A program made the translations under genes and the position numbers. A stretch of DNA of 64,000 bases from Salinarimonas sp046292825 (GTDB lineage: Bacteria > Pseudomonadota > Alphaproteobacteria > Rhizobiales > Beijerinckiaceae): NCBI RefSeq assembly GCF_046292825.1, contig NZ_JBKBQG010000011.1, forward strand, positions 1 to 64,000, in the 5' to 3' direction. A model generated the notes under the pieces. It had not been told where the DNA came from. It saw only the letters and a program-made list of their open reading frames with translations, and ran no database searches. Positions 50,919 through 60,691 of this stretch are shown one piece after another (the stretch's first letter is position 1; each line of letters starts with the position of its first letter).

Positions 50919-52739
50919 ATGTCCGACCATCGCCACCGTTACCGCACCCATACCTGCGGCGCGCTCCGGGAGAGCGACGTCGGCGCGGCCGTGCGGCTGT
51001 CGGGCTGGTGCCATCGCATCCGCGACCATGGCGGCGTCCTGTTCATCGATCTGCGCGACCATTACGGGATCACGCAGATCGTCGCCGACCCCGACAGCCC
51101 GGCCTTCGCGGCGGCCGAGGGCGTGCGCTCGGAATGGGTGATCCGTATCGACGGGACGGTGAAGAAGCGCCCCGAGGGCACGCACAATGCGGACCTGCCG
51201 ACCGGCGCGATCGAGGTCTTCGTCACCGATCTCGAGGTGCTCGGGCCGGCGGCCGAATTGCCGATGCCGGTCTTCGGCGATCACGACTACCCGGAAGACA
51301 TCCGCCTCAAGCACCGCTTCCTCGACCTGCGCCGCGAGAAGCTGCACGCCAACATCATGAAGCGCGGCGCGATCATCGATTCGATCCGCGCGCGCATGAA
51401 GAAGCAGGGCTTCTTCGAGTTCCAGACGCCGATCCTCACCGCCTCCTCTCCGGAAGGCGCGCGCGACTTCCTGGTGCCCTCGCGTCTGCACCCGGGCAAG
51501 TTCTACGCGCTGCCGCAGGCGCCGCAGCAATTCAAGCAGCTGATCATGATCTCGGGCTTCGATCGCTATTTCCAGATCGCGCCCTGCTTCCGCGACGAGG
51601 ACGCCCGCGCCGACCGCTCGCCGGGCGAGTTCTACCAGCTCGACGTCGAGATGAGCTTCGTCACGCAGGAGGACGTGTTCCAGGCGGTCGAGCCGGTGCT
51701 GCGGGGCCTGTTCGTGGAATTCGCCGAGGGCCGCAGCGTCACCGACGTCTTCCCGCGCATTCCCTATGCGGAAGCGATGCTGAAATACGGCGTCGACAAG
51801 CCCGATCTGCGCAACCCGATCGTCATCGCCGACGTTTCCGAGGTGTTCGCGCGCGAGGACGTGACCTTCAACGCCTTCAAGAACGTGGTCAAGAACGGCG
51901 GCATCGTGCGCGCGATCCCCGCCCCGGGCGCGGCCGCGCAGCCGCGCTCCTTCTTCGACAAGCTCAACGACTGGGCGCGCACGGAAGGCGCGCCGGGGCT
52001 CGGCTACATCGTGCTCGAAGCGGGCGAGGGCGGGCTTCTCCACGGCAAGGGGCCGATCGCCAAGTTCGTGCCCGACGAGGCGCTGGCGCAGATCGTCGCG
52101 GCGGCGGGCCTCTCTGCCGGCGACGCGGTGTTCTTCTCCGCCGGCGACAAGACCAAGGCCGTGGCGCTCGCCGGCAAGGCGCGCATCCGCATCGGCCACG
52201 AGCTGAAGCTCATCGACGAGAACACGTTCGCGTTCTGCTGGATCACCGATTTCCCCATGTACGAATGGGACGAGGACAACAAGAAGATCGAGTTCTCGCA
52301 CAACCCGTTCTCGATGCCGAACTACGACCACGAGAAGTTCCTGGCGCTCAACCCGGCCGATGCCGACGAGATCCTGTCGATCACGGCGTTCCAGTACGAC
52401 ATCGTCTGCAACGGCATCGAGCTCTCCTCGGGCGCGATCCGCAACCACAAGCCCGAGATCATGAAGAAGGCCTTCGGCCTTGCGGGCTACGGCGAGGACG
52501 TGCTGGAAGCCAAGTTCGGCGGCATGCTGCGCGCGCTCTCCTACGGCGCCCCGCCCCACGGCGGCATCGCGCCGGGCATCGACCGCATCGTGATGCTGTT
52601 GTGCGGCGAGGAGAACCTGCGCGAGGTCACCCTCTTCCCCATGAACCAGAAGGCGGAAGACCTCCTCATGAGCGCCCCCTCCGAGGTCACCGCCAAGCAG
52701 CTGCGCGAGCTCCACATCCGGCTGAACCTGCCGGAATGA
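50919..52739 (+). CDS. aspS: Aspartyl-tRNA synthetase, probably non-discriminating (Asp/Asn)
   Basis: A 606-residue class II synthetase. Order: anticodon-binding OB fold (about 1-105), class II core with motif 2 FRDEDARADRSPGEFYQLD (about 223-241), the bacterial insertion domain (about 290-420) and motif 3 GIAPGIDRIVML. H37 in RIRDHGG and G87 in RPEGTHN match the residues reported for non-discriminating enzymes such as the Pseudomonas one, where discriminating enzymes have Leu and Lys. It would then also charge tRNA-Asn with Asp for GatCAB to amidate. This is inference; asnS and gatCAB are not in the window. Confidence 0.97.
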   Translation: MSDHRHRYRTHTCGALRESDVGAAVRLSGWCHRIRDHGGVLFIDLRDHYGITQIVADPDSPAFAAAEGVRSEWVIRIDGTVKKRPEGTHNADLPTGAIEVFVTDLEVLGPAAELPMPVFGDHDYPEDIRLKHRFLDLRREKLHANIMKRGAIIDSIRARMKKQGFFEFQTPILTASSPEGARDFLVPSRLHPGKFYALPQAPQQFKQLIMISGFDRYFQIAPCFRDEDARADRSPGEFYQLDVEMSFVTQEDVFQAVEPVLRGLFVEFAEGRSVTDVFPRIPYAEAMLKYGVDKPDLRNPIVIADVSEVFAREDVTFNAFKNVVKNGGIVRAIPAPGAAAQPRSFFDKLNDWARTEGAPGLGYIVLEAGEGGLLHGKGPIAKFVPDEALAQIVAAAGLSAGDAVFFSAGDKTKAVALAGKARIRIGHELKLIDENTFAFCWITDFPMYEWDEDNKKIEFSHNPFSMPNYDHEKFLALNPADADEILSITAFQYDIVCNGIELSSGAIRNHKPEIMKKAFGLAGYGEDVLEAKFGGMLRALSYGAPPHGGIAPGIDRIVMLLCGEENLREVTLFPMNQKAEDLLMSAPSEVTAKQLRELHIRLNLPE

Positions 52740-52770
52740 GGGGAGGGCGCCGCGACGCGTGCGGCGCCCG

Positions 52771-53071
52771 TCCCTCCCCGTAGGGGAGGGTGGCCCCTGA
52801 GCGAAGCGAAGGGGTCGGGTGGGGCCCTTCGCTCGAAGAAGAATCTCCACCCGGGCCCCACCCGGCCTTTCTCGGCTTCGCCTCGCAAGTCCACCCTCCC
52901 CTCCGGGGAGGGATGGGCGCCCGACTTCCCTCCCCGTAGGGGAGGGTGGCCCCTGGAGCGCAGCGACAGGGGTCGGGTGGGGCCCTTCGCTCGAAGAACA
53001 ATCTCCACCCGGGCCCCACCCGGCGTTTCTCGGCTTCGCCTCGCAAGTCCACCCTCCCCTCCGGGGAGGGA
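52771..53071. repeat. Tandem pair of palindromic intergenic elements, locus C
   Basis: Units at 52771-52913 and 52927-53071 share the ends and inner GGGTGGGGCCC / GGGCCCCACC pairing of the elements at loci A and B. They fill the 344 bp between convergent aspS and the hybrid kinase gene; the kinase stop follows 12 bp after the last unit. No gene is seen. Confidence 0.85.
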
Positions 53072-53083
53072 TGGGCGCCCGCC

Positions 53084-56000
53084 TCACTCCGCCGCTTGTC
53101 TCTGCGCGCGCCATTGGGCGAGGAGCGCGCGCAGGGCGGCGGGTTTGAGGGGCTTGTTGAGGACGTGGATGTTCTTCGCCGTCGCCTCGTCGCGCACGGG
53201 CAGGGTGCGGTCGGCGGTGAGGAGGACGGCGGGGAGGTCGCGCGAGAGCTTCCAGCGCAGGGCCGCGATCGCCTCGATGCCGGTGCCCTCGTCGAGGTGA
53301 TAATCGGCGATGATCACCTCGACCGGGGCGCCCATCGTCTTGATCCGCTCCTGCGCCTCCTTGAGCGAGGCGGCGGTCGCGACCTGACAGCCCCAGCCGC
53401 CGAGCAGCGTGCGCATGCCCTCGAGGATCGCGGGCTCGTTGTCGATCGCGAGCACGCGCAGGCCCGCGAGCGGGGTCATGGGCAGGTTGGGGCTCTCCGC
53501 CGGTTGCGCCATCGCCGGCAGCGGCGCCACGACGGGGACGAGGACGCTGAAGCGCGAGCCGCGGCCGGATTCGGAGCGCAGGTCGAGCTTGTGGTCGAGG
53601 ACGCGCGCGATCCGCTCGACGATCGACAGGCCGAGCCCGAGCCCGCGCGCGACCTTCGCGCCCTGGTCGAGCCGCTGGAATTCGCGGAAGACGATCCGCT
53701 GCTTGGAGGCGGGGATGCCGAGGCCGGTGTCGATGACGTCGATGCGCAGCCGCCCCGGCCGCCGCCGCGCGCCCACGAGCACCGTGCCCGACGGCGTGTA
53801 CTTGACCGCGTTCGAGACGAGGTTCTGCAGGAGGCGGCGCAGGAGCCGCCGATCGGAGCGGATCGTCAGCGAGGAGGGTACGAAGCGCAGGTCGAGACCC
53901 TTCTCCGCCGCCACCGGCTCGAACTCGCGGGCGAGCTGCTTCATCATCTCGTCGAGCCGGAAGCTCGACCATTGCGGCTTCATCGCCCCCGTGTCGAGGC
54001 GGGAGATGTCGAGGAGCGCCGTGAGGATCTCCTCCACCGCGTCGAGCGAGGCATCGACGTTCTCCGCGAGCGTCGCATCGCCGCCGACGCGGTCTCGCTC
54101 GACGAGGGAGGTCGCGTAGAGGCGTGCGGCGTTGAGCGGCTGGAGGATGTCGTGGCTCGCAGCCGCGAGGAAGCGCGTCTTCGAGACGTTCGCCTCCTCC
54201 GCCTCCGCCTTCGCGCGGATCAGGGCCTCGTTGAGGCGCGTGAGCTCCTCCGTGCGCTCGGCGACGCGCCGCTCGAGCTCCTCGGCGACGCGCGCGCGCG
54301 CCTCCTCCGCCGCCACCGTGTCGGTGACGTCCGTGTAGGTGGTGACGAAACCGCCGCCGGGCAGCGGGTTGGTGCGGATCTCGATGACGCGCTCGCGCGG
54401 GTAGAGCCGCAGCCGCACCGGCTCCCGCTCGTGCATGAAGCTGTTGATGCGCGCGGCGATCTGCTCCTCCATCACGCCCGGCCCGTAGGAGCCGCGCTGG
54501 GCGTTGAAGCGCACGATCTCGTCGAGGCTGATGCCCACCCGCACGAAATCGGGCGGCAGCTCGTAGAGCGCGACGAAGGCGCGGTTCCAGCACAGGATGT
54601 GCAGCCCCGCATCGAGCACGGTGATGCCCTGCTCGGCATGGTCCAGCGCGTGCTGGAGGAGATCGCGGTTCTGCTGGATCGCGGCGGAGGCGTCGTCGAG
54701 GAGCTGCAGCGCGTCGCGCGTCGAGACGTTGCGCCGCTTCAGGACGAGCGAGAGCGCGAGGCGGGCCGAGGCCGTGCCGATGGCGGAGGCGAGGAGATGC
54801 TCCGCGTAGCGCAGGAGGTGGATGTCGGCCTGCGCCTTCTGGTCGAGCCCCCCGCCCCGCGCGCGCGCGAAGCCCTCGAAGGAGCGGTGCGCGCGCTCCT
54901 CGCCGAGATAGCGGGCGACGCTCGCGCGCAGCTCCTCGACCGTCACGGTCGCGCGGAAGAAGCGGAAGGAGGGCGTCGTCGGAAGGTCGGTGCTCGGGAT
55001 GTAGGCGGCCGCCTGGACGCGCTCGAGGGCGGTGAGCGGGCGCATGTACGAGACGCCGACGTAAGCGAGGATGTTGAGGCCGAGCGACCAGATCACGCCG
55101 TGGGTGAGCTCGGGCAGGTCGAGCCCGAAGAGCGCGGTGGGGCGCAGGGCTTCGATGCCGAAGGGGCCTATCGCGAGGATGCCGTCGACCCCGCCCGAGC
55201 CCCAGGAGATCGAGGGCAGGAGGAGCGTGTAGCCCCACACCGCGAAGCCGACCGCGAGCCCGGCCGCCGCCCCCGTCGACGTGCCCCGCCGCCAGACGAG
55301 GGCCCCGATGAAGGCGGGCGCGATCTGGGCGAGGGCCGCGAAGGCGAGGAGCCCGATCGCCGCCAGCGCCGCGTCCCCGCCCACCCGGTAATAGAGGTAG
55401 CCGAGCATGATCACGCTCACGATCGCCACTCGGCGCACGTTGAGCACGAAGCCGCCGAGATCGTCGGCCGCGCGGCCCTTCCCCGGCTTCGCCTCGTCGG
55501 GCTCGTTCGAGCGCCGGCGCAGGACGAGCGGCATCACGAGGTGGTTCGAGATCATGATCGCGAGCGCGACCGATTCGACGATCACCATCGCGGTGGCCGC
55601 CGAGAGGCCGCCGATGAAGGCGACGAGCGCCATCGCGCTCGCGCCCTGCGCAAGGGGGAGCGCGAGCACGTACATGTCCGGCTCGACCGCGCCGGGCGCG
55701 AGCACGTCGCCGCCGACGAGCGCGAGGGGGATGACGAAGATGTTGATGAGGACGAGATAGAGCGGAAACAGCCAGGCCGCGCGGCGCAGGTCCTCGGGCG
55801 CGCGGTTCTCGACGACGGCCATGTGAAATTGCCGCGGCAGCATCACGATGGCGAAGGCGGAGAGGAGGGTGAGCGTCGCGACGTAGCCGAGCCCGGACGT
55901 CTCCCCGACGAGCGCGCCGAGGGTCTCGAGGCCCTCGGCGGGTCGCGTCAGACGTTCGACGAGGCCGGGCAGCCCGCCGAGATAGACCGCGACGACGAAG

Positions 56001-56644
56001 AAGCCGACCATGAGGAAGGCGACGAGCTTGACCACGCTCTCGAGCGAGATGGCGAGCACGAGCCCGTTCTGGTGCTCGGTCGCGTCGGCGTGGCGCGTGC
56101 CGAAGCCGACCGCGAAGAAGGCGAGCACCACCGAGACGACGAAGGCGAGATCGCCGAAGATCGGGAAGGCGTCGCGCGCATAGGCCATGTTCTCGTCGTT
56201 GGCCAGGAACACGTCGAGCGAGGAGGAGACGGCTTTCAGCTGGAGCGCGATGTAGGGGATCGAGCCGACGACCGCGATGACGCAGACGAGCGCCGCGACG
56301 CGCTCCGACTTGCCGTAGCGCGCGGCGACGAAATCCGCCACCGAGGTGATGTTCTGGTCCTTGGCGATGGCGACGATGCGCGCGAGCATGCGATAGCCGA
56401 GCGCGAAGACCAGGATCGGCCCGACATAGATCGCGAGGAAGTCGAGCCCCGTATTGGTGGCGAGCCCGACCGAGCCGTAGAACGTCCAGGAGGTGCAATA
56501 GACCGCGAGCGCGAGCGCATAGATCCACGGCCGCGCCGGCCCCCGCACGAGCGCGCCGCCGGAGCGGTCGCCCCAATGCGCGACCGCGAACAACAGCGAG
56601 AGGTAGAAGAGGGCCGTGACGACGACAGCCCAGCCCGGCACCAT
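53084..56644 (-). CDS. Hybrid sensor kinase with sodium/solute symporter-type sensor and receiver
   Basis: A 1186-residue protein. Residues 1 to about 540 form a 12-13-helix sodium/solute symporter (SLC5/PutP-like) domain. A helical linker, a PAS domain (about 670-775, LDHAEQGITVLDAG.. opening) and a coiled coil precede the kinase. The kinase has H831 in AAASHDILQPLNAARLY, the N box LLQNLVSNAVKYTPSG, G1 DTGLGIP and G2 GLGLGLSI. A C-terminal receiver carries Asp in IIADYHLDEG (about 1115) and KPLKP. This is the NahK/ErcS- and CbrA-like hybrid class, thought to sense a transported solute or proton/sodium state. No response-regulator gene is adjacent. The ATG is at 56644. Confidence 0.94.
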   Translation of the reverse strand: MVPGWAVVVTALFYLSLLFAVAHWGDRSGGALVRGPARPWIYALALAVYCTSWTFYGSVGLATNTGLDFLAIYVGPILVFALGYRMLARIVAIAKDQNITSVADFVAARYGKSERVAALVCVIAVVGSIPYIALQLKAVSSSLDVFLANDENMAYARDAFPIFGDLAFVVSVVLAFFAVGFGTRHADATEHQNGLVLAISLESVVKLVAFLMVGFFVVAVYLGGLPGLVERLTRPAEGLETLGALVGETSGLGYVATLTLLSAFAIVMLPRQFHMAVVENRAPEDLRRAAWLFPLYLVLINIFVIPLALVGGDVLAPGAVEPDMYVLALPLAQGASAMALVAFIGGLSAATAMVIVESVALAIMISNHLVMPLVLRRRSNEPDEAKPGKGRAADDLGGFVLNVRRVAIVSVIMLGYLYYRVGGDAALAAIGLLAFAALAQIAPAFIGALVWRRGTSTGAAAGLAVGFAVWGYTLLLPSISWGSGGVDGILAIGPFGIEALRPTALFGLDLPELTHGVIWSLGLNILAYVGVSYMRPLTALERVQAAAYIPSTDLPTTPSFRFFRATVTVEELRASVARYLGEERAHRSFEGFARARGGGLDQKAQADIHLLRYAEHLLASAIGTASARLALSLVLKRRNVSTRDALQLLDDASAAIQQNRDLLQHALDHAEQGITVLDAGLHILCWNRAFVALYELPPDFVRVGISLDEIVRFNAQRGSYGPGVMEEQIAARINSFMHEREPVRLRLYPRERVIEIRTNPLPGGGFVTTYTDVTDTVAAEEARARVAEELERRVAERTEELTRLNEALIRAKAEAEEANVSKTRFLAAASHDILQPLNAARLYATSLVERDRVGGDATLAENVDASLDAVEEILTALLDISRLDTGAMKPQWSSFRLDEMMKQLAREFEPVAAEKGLDLRFVPSSLTIRSDRRLLRRLLQNLVSNAVKYTPSGTVLVGARRRPGRLRIDVIDTGLGIPASKQRIVFREFQRLDQGAKVARGLGLGLSIVERIARVLDHKLDLRSESGRGSRFSVLVPVVAPLPAMAQPAESPNLPMTPLAGLRVLAIDNEPAILEGMRTLLGGWGCQVATAASLKEAQERIKTMGAPVEVIIADYHLDEGTGIEAIAALRWKLSRDLPAVLLTADRTLPVRDEATAKNIHVLNKPLKPAALRALLAQWRAQRQAAE

Positions 56645-56736
56645 GACGCACGTTCCATAAGCTCGTGCGCCATTCTAGAGCATGTTCGCGCGACGGAGGA
56701 AAGGAATTCCCTCGCCCGCCGCGGACACGGGCCCGA

Positions 56737-57006
56737 TCAGCGCCGCTCGCGGCCGAACAGGACGGCGTCGAGGCCGAGCAGGATGAGGCTCAGCGCGATG
56801 AACAGCCCCGCGATGGGGAATGCGCCGACGAGCCCGACCGGGATCGAGGCGAAGAGCAGCATCGGCGCGACCGCGAGCCCGAGCCCGCGCATCAGTCCGC
56901 CATTGCCGCGCTCGGCGTCGTCGCGGCGCTCGGCGGACAGAGGCATGGCGGGCAGCGCGGCATGGCGGGCCGGCCGGATCGGCGTGGACGTCTCGTACGC
57001 GGACAT
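56737..57006 (-). CDS. Hypothetical two-helix membrane protein, 89 residues
   Basis: Unrecognised. The polar N-terminal 40 residues (with ERRDDAERGNGGLMRG) are followed by two membrane helices, about 41-61 and 64-82, and a short Arg-rich end (FGRERR). GGAGGG stands upstream of the ATG at 57006. It lies 92 bp upstream of the hybrid kinase gene on the same strand and could be cotranscribed with it. Confidence 0.65.
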   Translation of the reverse strand: MSAYETSTPIRPARHAALPAMPLSAERRDDAERGNGGLMRGLGLAVAPMLLFASIPVGLVGAFPIAGLFIALSLILLGLDAVLFGRERR

Positions 57007-57529
57007 GGGCGAGAACCCTCCCCGAAGGATCACCGACCCGAGCTTGACGGCTCGAACCTGAATGGCGGCCGAACGAAAGGTTACCGGCCTCTTGCCGTTC
57101 GAGGAAGCCAGAAGTCGGTTAACGAAAGCTTGCCGGGATCCGCGGCATTTCGCGCGTCCGGGGGGCGCCGGCGCTCTCCGTTCCCCTTGCGGAAGGTGGT
57201 GGCTCGGAGATGTGCGAGGCGGATCGTTGCCAACGGAAGGGTGGCTCGTTGCGGTGTCATCCCGGACGCCGAAGGCGATCCGGGACCCATATCCACAACG
57301 TTTCAGTCGCAGCCTGTAGGCTGCGTTTCTCAAACGAAAGCTCCGCAAAGGTCGCGGAACGAGCGCGGCATGCGCGCTCGAATGGTCGTCGAGGTTATGG
57401 GTCCCGGGTCCGCTTCGCGGCCCGGGATGACAACCTCCGAAAGAATCACAGGCTTTCAGGAGAAGGAGCGACGCGCGGCCCTCGGGTCTCGACCTCGAGC
57501 GCTGCTCCCGACGCTCGAATCCCTTAGCC
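57007..57529. other. 523-bp intergenic region containing a palindromic element
   Basis: Apart from the repeat at 57253-57434 I see no gene or RNA. Short open frames lack family features. The promoter of the 89-residue gene should lie at its left end. The right end abuts the stop of the RND permease. Confidence 0.5.
57253..57434 (+). repeat. 182-bp palindromic element, copy 1 (GTCATCCCGG family)
   Basis: The element starts GGTGTCATCCCGGACGCCGA and ends with CGGCCCGGGATGACA. Inner landmarks are CGCAGCCTGTAGGCTGCG (a perfect 9-bp palindrome) and GAGCGCGGCATGCGCGCTC. An inverted copy lies at 61991-62179. Confidence 0.85.
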
Positions 57530-60500
57530 CTACGGAGCCGGATCCTCCGCGACCCGTCTCCCCCGCATGCGCTCGCGCAGCCGCGCGACCCGCTCCGACG
57601 CCCGGGCGCCGAGGACGAGCATCGCTGGGGTGAGGACGAGGGTCAGCACGGTCGCGAAGAACAGCCCGCCCGCGATCGCGCTCGCGAGCTCCGTCCACCA
57701 TTGCGTCGAGGGGGCGCCGAAGAGGAGCTCGCGCCCGACGATGTCGATGTTGACGCCGATCACCATGGGCATCAGGCCGAGCACCGTCGTCGCGGAGGTG
57801 AGCACGACCGGCCGCAGGCGCTGCGCCCCCGTGCGCAGGACGGCCTCCACCGGATCGAGCCCGCGCGTGCGCAGCTGGTTATAGGTGTCGATGAGGACGA
57901 TGTTGTTGTTCACGACGATGCCGGCGAGCGCGATCACGCCGAGCCCGCCCATCACGACCCCGAAGGGCCGCCCCGTCACCAGGAGCCCGATCAGCACGCC
58001 CGCGGTCGAGAACACGATCGCGCTCATCACGAGGAGCGCCTGGTAGATCGAGTTGAACTGCGTGACGAGGATGATCAGCATCAAGAGGATCGCCGCCGCG
58101 AAGGCGGTGGTGAGGAATTGCGCGGCCTCGCGCTGGTCCTCGTCCTGGCCGGCGAAGACCACCTCCACGAAGGGCGGCAGCTCGGCCTGCGCGAGCGCGG
58201 CGCGCAAGGCGTCGATCCGCTCGCTCGCCAGCAATCCCGTTTCCACGTCCGCGGAGACGTTCATCACGCGCCGCCCGTCGATCCGCTCGATCGTGCCGGT
58301 GCGCGGGGCGGGGCGGAAGGTCACGAAATTGCGGATCGGCACGAGGCCCTGGGCGGTCGGCACGCGCAATTGCTCGAGCCTCGCGAGGCTCCGGTCGGTC
58401 GCGGGGAAACGGACGCGGATCTCGACCTCGTCGGCGGCGTCCTCGGGGCGGTAGGTCGCGACTTCGAGGCCCGCCGTGAAGAGCTGCACCGCCTGGCCGA
58501 GCAGCGTCACGTCGGCGCCGAACCGAGCCGCTTCGGTGCGGTCGACGGCGAGCTCCCACTCGACGCCGGGGAGCGGGCGGTCGTCGGTGACGTCGACGAA
58601 GCCGCCGAGCCGGTCCATCACCCGGCGCACCTCCTCGACCGCGGGGCCGAGCGGCGCGCCTTGGCGCTGGGCGACGAGCCGCACCTCGACCGGCTTGCCG
58701 GTGCCCGGCCCCTGCTCCTGCTCGCGGATCTCGAGCTGGATCCCGGGAATGTCGGCCGTGCGGGCGCGCACCTCGTCGAGGATCTCGCGCGCAGGCGGGC
58801 GGCGGCGCCAATCGACGAGATCGAGCTGGATGATGCCGACGACGTCCTCCGCGAGCGTGCGCGAGCCGCCGACGCCGACCGTGCGGGCATAGACGTGGGC
58901 GACGTTCGGATCGTCGAGGAGCCGCGCCTCGACGCGGCGCACGAGCGCGTCGCGCTCCCAGATCGACAGATTGCCGCGCGCCTGGACCTGGACCTGCGCG
59001 AATTCCGGCTCGATCGTCGGGAAGAAGGTCACGCCGCGGCCGAACTGGGCATAGGCGAAGCCCGCCCCGATCAGCACCGCGACCGCGATCGCGAGCGTCG
59101 TGCCGGGCCAGGCGACCGCTTTGCGCAAGAGGCGCAGATAGGCGCCCGTGGCGCCGGGGATCGCGTCGAGATCGCCGGTCTCGGCGGCGCGGATCGTCTC
59201 CGCCTGCGCGCGCGAGCGGGCGCTCGGGCGTCCGAACAGGCCGCCGAGGACGGGGATGAAGACGAGCGCCATCAGGAGCGAGGCGCCGAGGGTCAGCATC
59301 ACGGTGATCGGCAGGAACTTCATGAACTCGCCGACCACCCCGCCCCAGAACAGCAGGGGCAGGAACACCGCGAGCGTCGTCGCGGTCGCCGCCACGATCG
59401 GCCAGGCCATGCGCTTGGCCGCGTAGGCATAGGCCTCGTGCGGACGCACGCCCTCGCTCATGCGCCGGTCGGCGAGCTCCGTCGTCACGATCGCCCCGTC
59501 GACGAGCATGCCGACGACGAGGATGAGCGAGAACAGCACGACGATGTTGAGCGTGAAGCCGAGCCCCCAGATGCCGAGGATGCCCGCCAGGAACGCGCCG
59601 GGGATCGCGAGGCCGACGAGGAGCCCCGTGCGGATGCCCAGCGTCGCGACGATGACGATCATGACGATCGCGATCGCCGCGAGCACGTTGTTCTCGAGAT
59701 CGCCGAGCATGGTCTCGACCTGCTCGGATTCGTCCTGGAGGTAGGAGACCGTGAGCGAATCCGGCCAGTCGACGGAGGCCTCCTCGACGAGGGCACGCAC
59801 CCCCGCCACCGTCTCGATGATGTTGGCGCCGATGCGCTTGCGCACTTCGAGCGCGACCGCCGGCTCGCCGTCGATGCGCGCGAAGCCGTCCGGATCGCGG
59901 AAGGTGCGCCGCGGCACCGCGACGTCGGCGAAGGTCACGACCGTGTCGCCGACGACGCGCACCGGCATCGAGAGCACGTCCTCCACGGATTCGATGACGC
60001 CCGGCACCTTGAGGACGAGCCGCCCCGCGCCGGTCTCGAGCGCGCCCGCGGCGATCAGCCGGTTGTTGCGCTGGATCTGCTGGACGAGCTCCTCGAAGGA
60101 GATGCCGTAGGTCTCGAAGGCGACGGGGTCGATGAGGACTTCGAGCACCTCCTCGCGGTCGCCCCCGATCTCGACCTCGAGCACGCCCGCGAGCGCCTCG
60201 ATCCGGTCGGAGAGGTCGCGCGCGGTGTTGACGAGGGCGCGCTCGGGGAGCGAGCCCGACAGCACGATCGTGAGCACGGGGAAGAGCGCGATGTTGAGCT
60301 CCTGCACCACCGGCTCCTCGGCGCCGGCGGGCAGATCGGGCTGCGCGCGGTCGACCGCCTCGCGGGTGTTCTGGCGCGCGAGCTCGGGCGAGAAACCCGC
60401 CTCGAATTCGAGCGTCAGCGAGGCGAAGCCTTCCGCCGCCGTCGCGCGCATCTCGCGCAGACCCTCGAGCGCCTGCAGCTCGCCCTCGAGCGGGCGGATC

Positions 60501-60691
60501 AGGAGCCGCTCGGCATCCTCGGGCGCGATGCCCTCGTAGGCGACCGAGACGAAGACGATCGGGATCGCGACGTCCGGCGCCGATTCCTTCGGGACCGCGC
60601 GATAGCCGACGATGCCGAGCGCCAGGATGAAGACGAACAGGAGCACCACGCTGCGCGTGCGCGAGAAGGCCGCGTCGACGAGCGCCCTCAT
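57530..60691 (-). CDS. RND-family efflux permease (AcrB/MexF-like)
   Basis: A 1053-residue inner-membrane transporter with the RND layout: TM1 near 13-30, a large periplasmic loop, TM2-7 (from about 335), a second loop and TM8-12. Proton-relay residues fall in LILVVGMLVDGAIVTTELADRR (Asp in TM4). The second half has GLGVIALAGIVVNNNIVLIDT, and the motif PKESAPDV follows TM1. It exports drugs or hydrophobic compounds using the proton gradient, with the fusion protein encoded upstream. Its ATG overlaps the fusion-protein stop by 4 bp (ATGA). No outer-membrane channel or local regulator gene is present, so TolC is presumably shared. Confidence 0.95.
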   Translation of the reverse strand: MRALVDAAFSRTRSVVLLFVFILALGIVGYRAVPKESAPDVAIPIVFVSVAYEGIAPEDAERLLIRPLEGELQALEGLREMRATAAEGFASLTLEFEAGFSPELARQNTREAVDRAQPDLPAGAEEPVVQELNIALFPVLTIVLSGSLPERALVNTARDLSDRIEALAGVLEVEIGGDREEVLEVLIDPVAFETYGISFEELVQQIQRNNRLIAAGALETGAGRLVLKVPGVIESVEDVLSMPVRVVGDTVVTFADVAVPRRTFRDPDGFARIDGEPAVALEVRKRIGANIIETVAGVRALVEEASVDWPDSLTVSYLQDESEQVETMLGDLENNVLAAIAIVMIVIVATLGIRTGLLVGLAIPGAFLAGILGIWGLGFTLNIVVLFSLILVVGMLVDGAIVTTELADRRMSEGVRPHEAYAYAAKRMAWPIVAATATTLAVFLPLLFWGGVVGEFMKFLPITVMLTLGASLLMALVFIPVLGGLFGRPSARSRAQAETIRAAETGDLDAIPGATGAYLRLLRKAVAWPGTTLAIAVAVLIGAGFAYAQFGRGVTFFPTIEPEFAQVQVQARGNLSIWERDALVRRVEARLLDDPNVAHVYARTVGVGGSRTLAEDVVGIIQLDLVDWRRRPPAREILDEVRARTADIPGIQLEIREQEQGPGTGKPVEVRLVAQRQGAPLGPAVEEVRRVMDRLGGFVDVTDDRPLPGVEWELAVDRTEAARFGADVTLLGQAVQLFTAGLEVATYRPEDAADEVEIRVRFPATDRSLARLEQLRVPTAQGLVPIRNFVTFRPAPRTGTIERIDGRRVMNVSADVETGLLASERIDALRAALAQAELPPFVEVVFAGQDEDQREAAQFLTTAFAAAILLMLIILVTQFNSIYQALLVMSAIVFSTAGVLIGLLVTGRPFGVVMGGLGVIALAGIVVNNNIVLIDTYNQLRTRGLDPVEAVLRTGAQRLRPVVLTSATTVLGLMPMVIGVNIDIVGRELLFGAPSTQWWTELASAIAGGLFFATVLTLVLTPAMLVLGARASERVARLRERMRGRRVAEDPAP

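Noticed and set aside
57062..57319. Small plus-strand gene in the gap before the RND permease
   Set aside because: The frame runs into the palindromic element and encodes a sequence with no recognisable pattern and a poor ribosome-binding site.
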